This document shows positions 54,901 through 64,000 of a DNA stretch of 64,000 bases, one piece after another. The notes under the pieces are model-generated. The model was given only the letters and a program-made list of their open reading frames with translations. It searched no databases and was not told the origin of the DNA. The stretch's first letter is position 1. Each line of letters begins with the position of its first letter. Origin of the DNA: Litoditis marina (lineage: Eukaryota; Nematoda; Chromadorea; Rhabditida; Rhabditidae); the NCBI GenBank assembly GCA_964036275.1, contig OZ038438.1:6082978-6146977 (forward strand), given 5' to 3'. The position numbers and the translations under genes are program-made.

Positions 54901-55119
54901 CGTTCCTGATATTTGTCTATTATTCCTGTTGTTAGCGGATAAACTCATCTCAAACACTCAAATGTTTGGTTGACCAAAGTTTTCGTATATTTCAGCATCT
55001 GCTCTGCCGATTTCTCTGTAGATCGCGATGAATTTTTCAACGAAGATGAGGAAGAAATGGAGGATGAAGAAGGTGATGGCGAATTCGTTGCCGATCCAAA
55101 CCATCAGAAGAACGAGTAG
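51904..55119 (+). CDS. TMX3: TMX3-type membrane protein disulfide isomerase
   Basis: Eleven exons: 51904-52029, 52137-52252, 52356-52409, 52693-52813, 53146-53250, 53350-53461, 53722-53840, 54043-54211, 54352-54492, 54759-54897 and 54996-55119. They give 441 residues in one frame (human TMX3 has 454). It catalyses thiol-disulfide exchange in the ER lumen. A signal peptide (1-19) leads. The thioredoxin active site is CAHC at 48-51, with RGYPT (the cis-Pro motif) at 92-96. A membrane helix lies at about 382-400 (SCLFGVPIAFLSIICY), matching the TMX3 helix. An acidic cytosolic tail follows and ends HQKNE. Human TMX3 ends KKKD, an ER retrieval signal; no such dilysine is seen here. ATG directly follows an acceptor-like TGTTCCAG. 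An alternative exon path is described in the findings. Confidence 0.94.
53594..53656 (+). other. Possible alternative exon of TMX3
   Basis: A 63-nt open segment (VDNQFRLYFEKRSDVLLAKS) sits between a good acceptor (CAATTTCAG) and a donor (CCCG|GTAATT). It joins in phase to an alternative longer end of exon 6 (donor after 53492), but then reads exon 7 in a second frame that is open until a TGA near its end. If used it gives a truncated protein without the membrane helix. Not supported by family comparison. Confidence 0.3.
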
Positions 55120-55593
55120 TTGCCGCTGAACTGGCTGCCTTTTCCCAACAGAACGCCCTAAATGACACACAAACTAGGAGTCGTCGCTCTAATAAGATAT
55201 GAGTCGGTGGACTTTATAATCCAATCTCGATATAGTTTAGTCTGTTCTCCTATGTTGATCAACACTAGTACTGGCGTCAGAAAATGCCGGAAATGACTTC
55301 ATTTCTTCCCAATTAATAGTTTTTTTATTGCAATTTCTTGAAATGTAGTGAAAATGTTTCAGTTTTTCGCTCCTTTTTCCATGCATTGAGTTTTTCTCCA
55401 CTAACACATCGGCCGTTCTTGATCTAGTCTTTCTGGTGGTCTCTGTCATTGTGCTCAATGTTATATTTAATAATTAATGTTTGATTGTATAATTGATCTC
55501 TTGTGCGTTATGAACAGTTTTATCACAATACTATTGTTGACAACGTTAGATAACATATAAATTTTCAGTCAATAACGTATGTTATCTGAGTGG

Positions 55594-55780
55594 GTAACCG
55601 GAAAGTAAAATGAAATGAGAAACCGGTTACCCCTTCAATCAGACTCACTATTCGATTTCTGACGGTAACCTAGTTTCGGTTTTAGATTAGCTACTCAGGT
55701 ATCCTGAAAATGGTTTACAAAAACGCGAAATACAGAATCGGTTCTGAAAAGCTGTTTACTTGAGTAATTGGCTAGAGTTG
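55594..55780. repeat. GGTTACC-rich repeat downstream of TMX3
   Basis: Contains GGGTAACCGG, ACCGGTTACCCC and GGTAACCTAG motifs in alternating orientation, like the elements at 819-990 and 10034-10293. It looks like a degraded third copy. Confidence 0.45.
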
Positions 55781-55831
55781 CGGTAGTCTGCACGGTCCCT
55801 ATGTGTTGTATACGCTAAGATACGGGGCTAT

Positions 55832-56060
55832 TATACTCTGTTTCACCAATCAATGACTTCTACAGTAATCCGTCGAATATTCATGAGGCTTGTTCTAACG
55901 AACAATTCAATATTTTGGTTTTGAAACTTCCAGATTCTGTAGTAGTAAAGATGCAGCAGACACTTCCGAAATTGGGAGAAAAGCGCCAACGTACCAAAAT
56001 TTTACCTGGAAGCTTGAGCAGATTACTGTAGAGGGTTATAAGGGGTTGAAACAAACTATA
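55832..56060. mobile_element. TATAGTTTGTTTCACC element (229 bp)
   Basis: Left end TATACTCTGTTTCACCAATC, then AATGACTTCTACAGTAATC; right end GATTACTGTAGAGGG...GGTTGAAACAAACTATA. Third copy of the family seen at 17923-18159 and 39347-39582. Confidence 0.65.
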
Positions 56061-56344
56061 CCGCAACTTTCCACGTCATTTTCATTTTTCCTCAGCAGTG
56101 TAGTTTAGGGTTTCCCGAGCTGCGCTATCACGGAAGAAGAGTTATCTGAGCAATAGAGAGTTTGCTTCACAACCATGTAGTACGTCATGAAATTCGAATT
56201 TTCACCTGCATTCCGTTAATACTCCCCGGGAATTTCCGAAAGCTCAACATTCTATTTTCGAAGTAGCTTCAGATCTAGGAGCATAAAGTGTTCGCTTATT
56301 CCAAAGCAAGCCAATACGGTGTTTGTAATCGTATCATGCTGTAT

Positions 56345-56414
56345 TTGTGGTTTGATCCTGTTGCTTCATGATCAAAATTGGTCAACTCTGGTGTGTATCG
56401 AGTGCAAACTACAA
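56345..56414. mobile_element. TTGTAGTTTGATC mini-palindrome element, copy 9
   Basis: Starts TTGTGGTTTGATCCTG and ends GTGCAAACTACAA. The arms have single-base changes. A lone half copy (TTGTAGTTTGATCTTG) is also seen at 60295. Confidence 0.5.
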
Positions 56415-57822
56415 TTTGTAGCTGTGGTCATCACCTATTAGTAGTTGTTATGAGATATTATCAGTACCGTAAAGAGCTCCAGGATATATAGGGACCTTAG
56501 AGTTGTCTTCGTTGCGGGACCTATAATCATTAGCATCAGAGCGCGATAGGCAGTAGGCATATTTAGCATAGTCACAGAGCTTACTTTTCTAATATTTATT
56601 CCAATATTAAATCATAATCGTTTTGTTATTTATTAGTTTTTTTCCATTGTTTTCACCATTAATGCGAAGGTGGTTATCTAAGCACTTGTTCTGGGTATGT
56701 GTACATCGTTAAATGTGATTGATATTATGACTTGGTTGTGTTCATCTCGAATGATAATTTTGTTTTGGTATTTTATTCAGCACTATTGCACTAGCATGGT
56801 ATTTCTGTTCTCATAGTATTGGTCAGTGAAGAATTCGTTAGTTACATTCTAAATAGTGATATAACGATGTTTCAGTGAGGAATCGATCGATGTTGGCAGA
56901 AAGATGAGAGGAAAGTTTGTCGGATCGGATAGCCAATAGTTTTGTATCAACATTATTATTCTGTTCGACCAGTAAGTTGTTTCGATTTTTTCCTTAGCCT
57001 CGTTCTCCGCACTCATTTTGTCTTTTTGTCATTTGGGAAGTGTCCCTGTTAATTGGAAACGTAAATTTTTATAATTTTCCGTGAACTTTGTCGAATTCCT
57101 CTCATTAACTTATTCGTATTTAAATCCATTTTCAAAGTTTTATCATAAGCAGGGTCAAAATGTTATGGATTTTGAACCATTAAAACTTATTTCTCACTTG
57201 CTCCTGATTTGGACGATCAGATGGAAGAGATACACGTGAGATACATTTGACTCTCATGTTCTCTCTTCTCCTGTTTGTCTTTGTCATTCAGTGATTATCT
57301 TTCTTTTGGTAGATTCGTCATTCTATTATGGGTTTTTTAAAGTTTCATTTTCATAAAAGTTAAATCTTGTTCTCTCATTTTAGCAATAACAATGAACGTT
57401 AAGTGAATTTGAAATACTTTCTTTTCATAGTCCGACCTTATGAATTGGAATATAAATATACACAATTCAATGAAACAGGGAAATGGAAACATACTAGACT
57501 CATATCTGGTTCCAATCGCCGTATCTCAACAACAAAGGTTCCACCTTATGTAAGTAAACGGATGAAAGGAAACTACCAGAAATACTGCAATTGTGTTCAT
57601 TGAAACAATTGTTCAGCGCCAGGAACATTTGGTACATATATGGTTATTGTGTTTCGTTCTGATGTGTTTATAGTCTGATGTCTTCCCATTCTAGGAAAAC
57701 TACAAAGATTTACAAAACTGTCCAGTGTAGCTGAATAGTTATATTTAGCACTTCTATCAACTATCATGATTAGAAACATGACTCTAATCTGGAGTTGAGG
57801 TGTTGCTTGCTGACTTGCTAAC

Positions 57823-59431
57823 TTACCGGTATTAATAGATTGTGTATAAGTAACAGTATCGGGTACCTCTCCCATGTTTTGGTACCAGTTTTCAGTCTGG
57901 AGCCAAGTTTCGATTGATTCAGACTATACCACTTCTACCGAAATACAGGCATTTTGACTCGGAAACTGATGAAAGTGTTGAGAAACGCGTTAAACTTTCC
58001 GGTAATAGTAGATTGTGTATAAGTAACAGTATCGGGTACCTCTCCCATGTTTTGGTACCAGATTTCAGTCTGGAGCCAAGTTTCGAGTGGTTTTGACTAT
58101 ACCACTTCTACCGAAAAACACTCATTTTGGTTCGGAAACATATGAAAGTGTTGAGAAAAGTGTTAAACTTCACGGTATCACTAAATTGTGTATAAGAAAC
58201 AATATTCGGTACATCTCGCATGTTTTGGTACCAGATTCCAATCTGGAGCCAAGTTTCAAGTGGTTTTGACTATACCACTTCTACCGAAAAACACTACTTT
58301 TGGTTCGGAAACATATGAAAGTATTGAGAAACGCGTTAAACTTTCCGGTATCACTAAACTGTGTATAAGAAACAATATTCGGTACATCTCGCATGTTTTG
58401 GTACCAGATTTCAATCTGGAGCCAAGTTTCGAGTGGTTTTGACTATAGCACTTCTACCGAAAAACACTCATTTTGGTTAGGAAACATATGAAAGTGTCGA
58501 GAAACCGATAAAACTTACCGGTATTAGTAGATTTAGTATAATAAACAATATTGGGTACCTCTCTCATGTTTTGGTACCAGTTTTCAATCTGGAGCCAAGT
58601 TTCGAGTGGTTTTGACTCTATAGCACTTCTACCGAAAAACACTCATTTTGGTTAGGAAACATATGAAAGTGTCGAGAAACCGATAAAACTTACCGGTATT
58701 AGTAGATTTAGTATAAGAAACAATATTGGGTACCTCTCTCATGTTTTGGTACCAGTTTTCAGTCTGGAGCAAAGTTTCGAGTGGTTTTGCCGAGATTTAG
58801 TATAAGAAACAATATCGGGTACTTCTCCCATGTTTTGGTACCAGTTTTCAGTCTGGAGCAAAGTTTTGAGTGATTTCGACTATACCACTTCTACCGAATA
58901 CAGACATTTCGACTCGGAAACTGATGAAAGTGTTGAGAAAAGCGTGAAACTTTCCGGTATTGATAGATTTAGTATAAGAAACAATATCGGGTACTTCTCC
59001 CATGTTTTGGTACCAGTTTTCAGTCTGGAGCAAAGTTTTGAGTGATTTCGACTATACCACTTCTACCGAATACAGACATTTCGACTCGGAAACTGATGAA
59101 AGTGTTGAGAAAAGCGTGAAACTTTCCGGTATTGATAGATTTAGTATAAGAAACAATATCGGGTACCTCTCCCATGTTTTGGTACCAGTTTTCAGTCTGG
59201 AGCAAAGTTTTGAGTGATTTCGACTATACCACTTCTACCGAAATACAGACATTTCGACTCGGAAACTGATGAAAGTGTTGAGAAAAGCGTGAAACTTTCC
59301 GGTATTGATAGATTTAGTATAAGAAACAATATCGGGTACCTCTCCCATGTTTTGGTACCAGTTTTCAGTCTGGAGCAAAGTTTTGAGTGATTTCGACTAT
59401 ACGCTATACCACTTCTTTCGAAATACATGCA
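57823..59431. repeat. Satellite array, unit about 172-173 bp
   Basis: The word TTTTGGTACCAG recurs with GGTACC at 57881, 58054, 58227, 58400, 58573, 58748, 58837, 59009, 59181 and 59354. Spacing is 172-175 bp except for one 89-bp step, which is a truncated unit. Each unit contains TACCACTTCTACCGAAA, CTCGGAAACTGATGAAAG, GTTGAGAAA, CTTTCCGGTATT and GGGTACCTCTCCCATG. The last four units are nearly identical, so recent turnover is likely. Open frames over it change phase from unit to unit, because 172 is not a multiple of three. Confidence 0.9.
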
Positions 59432-60161
59432 TTTAAAATGTCACATAATTTATAGCTGAAAGTTGAAAATTTTGACAAAATAAATTAAATGCTCTGAATT
59501 TCAGTAGGAATTGGGATATAAACTCATATTGAGAAATGAGCGTGTTTATGGTTATCATCTTCGAATTGGGAGAATTCTCTCCAGTCATTTCTATTGATTG
59601 TGCAAATTCTTGACAACTTACTTGAAATTCATTTCAAGAGTCTCAAACTAGAATATAAACCATTCTTCATTGATTGTCAACACATTTAGTAACATTTTCA
59701 AAGTTTCCTACGATAACTTTACTCTCAATACGTCTCTTGTGCACAGTAGGGGTCAGCCACTTTATGCTATCAGACACTTCCACAAAACTGCTTTTTCGCA
59801 TACGACAACAAGCGTTTTCAGTGAAAACGCACAAAATTTGAACTGAACACAGATATACCTGTGAGAAACAGTTTAGTGTACGACACGTATAGCATAAGTT
59901 GCACTGGGTCTCATGGGACTCATGGGAGCAGTTTATCCCCCCATGGGCGAAAAACTGGTCGGGTCCAAAAAATAATTTTTCTCAAATGTAGTCCAGAACG
60001 TTTTGTATACTTAAATTGAACATGACTAACAAAAGTAATTGGTGATAAATATACTTTTCATTGTTTTCGAGAGTTTGTTCTTTCATCCAGCTGCGAAGGA
60101 TTACTGTAGCTTTCAACCTACTGCTGTGCCCCGTGGTGGTTGTGGTGAAATTGATGATTAT

Positions 60162-60213
<52 letters not shown>

Positions 60214-62087
60214 AGACTATCTGAGGTTTTGCGAAGAATTTTCCCACTTTACGTTCGTTCGTTGTAATCAGAAAGATTCCTGTTTTGTAGTTTGATCTTG
60301 TTTCAGTCGAATTTCGTGAATTACGGCTTGTATTGAGATGAAAGTACAAAAAAAAGAGTTGGTGAAATTATAACGAAGAGTTTTTCTAATTAGAGTTTGT
60401 ACATAGATAAACTGCCACAGTTAACAACACAGTTTAAAGACATGAGTAGTTCAATAGTTGTTTGCTCGTGCTCGTGCCAGCTAGAAGAATCAGTTTGCTA
60501 AGCACTAAAATCAACCTCAACGGTTTTGCATTTACTCTGCGTGGACGTATACAGAAAATAATAAACTTTTATTACAAAAAGAACAGCAACGTGATACTGA
60601 TAAAAACTTCCCTTTACCAAATCTGTTAGTATGGAACTGTGGGCTTCACGCTTCACAGTATAATTCCAAACGACAGTTTCAACTGTTAGTGAGTATTCAC
60701 TCGAGTCGTGGCAACTGCTGCAACAAAAATTATAATTCACTTGTATGTGTTCCGCATGTTCATGCGTCATCCCTATTTCACGAAGTCGACTTAACAAACA
60801 GCAGACTAGGTAGATCGCTTATACTACGTTTCGCAGTCCTATTGTAGTCGTATTGGCGCCCGGAAGTTGAGAAGTTAAATAGGTTTTTACCACTTACCAC
60901 TCTCCCGTTGTGCTTGGTAGTAATGAATGTTCCTCACAGAACTAACCAGTTTCATACATAATCTGAACACCCATTGTAAAATGCTAGTTATCAATACACA
61001 CCAGTAAAATATGACTAAAAAAAGGAACTCGTTGTTTAATTTGATCAAGGTGAGTTTCTCGATCTTGTACTGAGAATTAGCGCATTTTGGATATTTTCCG
61101 GCTGTTAGAAGTTTCCGGCTGTTAGTATGTCTAGCACATCGGCCAAGGTTAAAGTGGACAAAACGTGAGAGAGGCGCTGATACAGTGATTATAACGTTTG
61201 TGTTGGCTAAAAAAGCAACACAACCAGAAGAACCACATACCAGAAAGCTCCCAAAATGGCTTTGTATATCAGAAGAAGTCAAAGAAGTATTATTCCCTAT
61301 CTCGGGCAAAGTCACATTTGTGACGCTCAAATCTCAAATGAATGGTTGAATGTGTATATGAATAAAAAAACCGTAAAAAGTTGTGAAACAAAAGAAAGAA
61401 CCGACCAACCTTGGAACTATCCGAAGAGTATATCCCTCATACGTCAAATCAAACTAATTGTCCAATAGAGTAACGAAGTGAGGTCACTGCCCAACGAATT
61501 AGCTAACTAGTAACTATACTATAATATACTATAGTATACTAGTAACTAGTAGTAAAGTAAGTAACGAAATACTAGTAACAACTGGCAATGAAAAAAACCA
61601 AGTTACAAGAGAAACCGTTACGTAGTATGGTTGTAAAGAATAGAGCTATAAAAAGAGGGGGTATTGCGTTAGGAGGCAACCCGCAACCCTATTAAGCTAA
61701 AAACCTAACAGGTGTGCATACTAAGTAGTAATTGGTTCTCTAATTGACCTCCCACTTTGGCGGAGCTATCCGTATTCTAGTGAAACCCCATACCAATGTG
61801 TTGATGCGTTGAGGGATATCGTGTAGCAATACCTATAAGAATCTTCACGAAATCGTTGAAAACTATTTCAAGATTGAGGATCTTCATTCCTCGATCGGAA
61901 GCGCTGAGCGAATTTCCTTTTACTTTCGAATGAAAAAACCTTAACGCAAACTGGTCGAAGGTTGATAAAATAGTCAGGAAGTCAGGTCAGACTTAGTTGT
62001 TGTGAATGAATACTGAAAGTATACACTAACCTACCCAACACAATCATAAAAACCGGAACATGTATCTGTCCTAAACTATGAGCATAC
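59432..62087. other. Region between the satellite array and the HSDL2-like exons
   Basis: Holds an (AT)n tract at 60166-60211, a lone TTGTAG half element at 60295, and TA/CTAGTA-rich sequence at about 61501-61580. I looked for the missing downstream exons of the HSDL2-like gene on the minus strand and found none. Confidence 0.55.
60166..60211. repeat. (AT)n microsatellite
   Basis: About 46 bp of pure AT alternation. Confidence 0.9.
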
Positions 62088-63255
62088 CTTATAGCAGACG
62101 CGTTATTGATCAGAATATCGATTCCTCCAAACTTCTTGACTGCAGCCTCAACTGCATTCTGGACACTAGCCTCGCCAAGCACGTCAACAACACAGGGCAG
62201 CGCCTTGCCGCCAGCCTGAAAGCATACTAGTGAAATAAAAACACAGTGTAAACATACTAGAGTCAAAATTGACCGAAAACCCCCAAAAACTTCAGAAACG
62301 AGTTTATTGGTTTATTCTGCGCTGATGTCGACCATGTTTGGTGAAAACCCAGTAAGCTTCAAAACTTTGAACTGAGAAAATGGAGAAACAGGTCCAATTT
62401 GTGGAATAGTCGAACTTCACTGGAATACTGGCGCATGTCACAAAAACGATACCAGTTAACATTAGCCACTCCTATCCGAAAAAGTTCACAATCAGGCAAA
62501 AGTGAGCATTAGTCAATATTAAATCAAGTGGGTACTTTACGTGTGATAAACACACCTTCTCAATTTCCTCTGCAGCCGTATAGATGGTTCCGGGCAGTTT
62601 GGAATGGGCGGTCACCGTCTTGGCTGCCACTACGATGTTGGCACCATCCTGGAGTGATGGATATAAAGAAACGAATGTGAAAGAATGGATATGCCTTATG
62701 CCAAATATGAAACAAACTCTAGAATTTGACGGCGAGTCGCCGGTGACATGGAGGGGTCGGCAGAGTGTCGCCGGCGCACACAATAAACGTTCCATATAGT
62801 AATCAGATACCGGAACTGGTAATTTTACAGAGAATAAAACTGTTGTATATACTTATCGTCGCCTGAAATATACACGATGAGATTCACGGCTTCATTGTTC
62901 ATGTAAAAACCTGTCACCCACCTAAAAACTACAAGTATACGTAACTGATTTACATATATATTAGCAAATGAATGATTGAGAAGTATCTCCTTTCATTTGT
63001 TTACAGAATTCATTGGGTGTCAAGCTGTCAAGGTGTGAGGATCCTTCGGTCAGCTAACCTAAGCAACGAAACTACGAAAAAAAATAGGAGGGCAAGAGAC
63101 GAGTTATAGTCAAAATTTCGAAACGTGTCATGTTTTCCACGAGCCAATGTGCATAGTATTATATTGTAATGAATATTCGTGAAAGTGAAAAAAGCTACCT
63201 TGGCCAACTTGAGTGCGATTTCCTTTCCGATTCCACGAGAGGCGTGCGATGAGAC
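62088..63255 (-). pseudogene. HSDL2: HSDL2-like short-chain dehydrogenase, fragment of three exons
   Basis: Minus-strand exons 63255-63199, 62648-62556 and 62215-62088 join in phase: ASRGIGKEIALKLAK, then DGANIVVAAKTVTAHSKLPG, then AGGKALPCVV...GGIDILINNASA. This matches the HSDL2 N-terminal SDR domain very closely. HSDL2 is a peroxisomal/mitochondrial SDR with a C-terminal SCP2 sterol-carrier domain. Splice sites are intact, but no exons for the catalytic YxxxK part or SCP2 domain follow within the 6.9 kb before TMX3. The nucleotide-binding motif TGASRGIG reads SHASRGIG here, because the exon starts with GTCTCATCGCAC. The start exon is also not found. A 3'-truncated copy is the simplest reading, but very long introns or an assembly break would look the same. 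Confidence 0.7.
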
Positions 63256-64000
63256 CTGCCTGTCAAAATAATGAAAATGGTCCACTCTATGTGTTGGAAA
63301 ACTACTTTCATAGAAAAATTTTATAGTTTGTGCTCATTTAAAAAAAGCACACACAATTCTTAACAGTAACTGTTTAACTATTAACTTTTTACTTGTAGGT
63401 AATCCAATCAGCAATTATGTCGTAATCGCCAGAGCAATTCAAGCAATGAGCGACCTGTTTCCAAATGTAGGGAAAAGTATGTAAATTGTGAACAAAATCA
63501 TTAACTTTTACCGATAGTCACAATTTACTGGTATGTGGTCTGTGTAATTACTGATCGTGGCTAATTAGACATCATCGCCAAATGTTAGCGTGATCAGAAA
63601 TTGGAAAATTCAAAGGGATAAAGAAGAACCGAGGAACACATGACCAGCCTGCACAGGCAGCAAGTACGTTCTAGCTCAAAAACCTAGAGAGCTATTTGAA
63701 CACACCCCCGCAGTAGATGTAATTATTAATATTCTCAAATTGCTTACCAAGCCAAAAATGAAGCATGCACCATCCCCTCTCAAATAGAAGTAGTTGTTGG
63801 TTACCCTGTGCATTATAACAAGTTAATAAGTTATTTTTCTCAGCTGGCTTTTCAGTCTAAGCTACCAGGCCATCCTAACTTCATCGTACTCCAGTACACT
63901 CAGCTGTAGTACTAAAAACAGTCTCTCTTTTCTCAATGCTCGAGACAATGAGCCTATTATTGATGCAATTTAGAAAGTTTCAGTTGTTTTAATCGAAAAC
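63256..64000. other. Window edge upstream of HSDL2-like exons
   Basis: Two short exon-like pieces are visible. Minus strand 63805-63748 reads VTNNYFYLRGDGACFIFGL between a CACAG acceptor and a GTAAGC donor. It could join in phase to the HSDL2 exon at 63255. Plus strand 63399-63476 reads NPISNYVVIARAIQAMSDLF between a TGTAG acceptor and a GTATGT donor. Neither is recognised and they may be chance. Confidence 0.3.

Larger units (their letters stand above)
55120..57822. other. Intergenic region downstream of TMX3
   Basis: Contains the TMX3 3' UTR and three small repeats (55594-55780, 55832-56060, 56345-56414). The remainder is AT-rich. No multi-exon gene was found on either strand. Confidence 0.6.

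Noticed and set aside
59020..59428. Small minus-strand frames in the satellite with MLQTENWYQNMGEVPD-like starts
   Set aside because: Identical peptides recur because the DNA unit repeats; there is no evidence of translation.
57823..59431. CRISPR-like array or a repetitive protein gene
   Set aside because: Units are contiguous 172-bp satellites without unique spacers, and open frames shift phase from unit to unit because the unit is not a multiple of three.

Overview
This is nuclear DNA from an animal. Every confident gene is cut into short exons bounded by GT/AG signals with a strong TTTTCAG-like acceptor, and the families are typical of metazoans: RAB8, DEK, acetylcholinesterase, BPI/LBP, TMX3, PCMTD and HSDL2. 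The pyrimidine-rich acceptors, the GPI-type acetylcholinesterase and the good acceptor-like sites at or just before several start codons make a nematode or another ecdysozoan plausible. That placement is inference; nothing seen fixes the species. No bacterial, viral or CRISPR feature was found.

Layout. (1) 1-8.9 kb: the 5' part of a PCMTD gene on the minus strand diverges from RAB8 across a CpG-rich spacer, and DEK follows RAB8 on the same strand. (2) 8.9-15.4 kb: gene-poor, with repeats and one orphan membrane-type exon. (3) 15.4-22.8 kb: a complete 16-exon acetylcholinesterase with catalytic triad, three disulfides and a GPI-type tail. (4) 22.8-32.6 kb: gene-poor, with microsatellites, hairpin elements and a striking G-run/C-run palindrome. 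(5) 31.7/32.6-42.6 kb: a large BPI/LBP-family lipid-binding protein with two BPI folds and two unusual insertions. (6) 44.9-50.7 kb: an 11-exon flavin monooxygenase. (7) 51.9-55.1 kb: an 11-exon TMX3-type protein disulfide isomerase. (8) 55.1-64 kb: more palindromic elements, a ~172-bp satellite array, an (AT)n tract, and three exons of an HSDL2-like dehydrogenase on the minus strand with no downstream exons.

All exon chains were joined by eye and checked for phase. RAB8 (208 aa), DEK (372 aa), acetylcholinesterase (610 aa), BPI (801 aa without its first exon), FMO (411 aa) and TMX3 (441 aa) keep one open frame from end to end. The genes are not a pathway. They are unrelated housekeeping, neural, immune and ER functions, with introns and spacers heavily colonised by small inverted-repeat elements. 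At least five such families recur here, and two tRNA-like sequences sit inside larger inverted-repeat elements.

The most interesting candidate is the BPI gene. A Pro-rich linker carries an RSKR site just before a cationic stretch, and a second acidic-then-arginine-rich insertion ends in RGKR. This suggests that cationic peptides might be released from a lipopolysaccharide-binding-type precursor.
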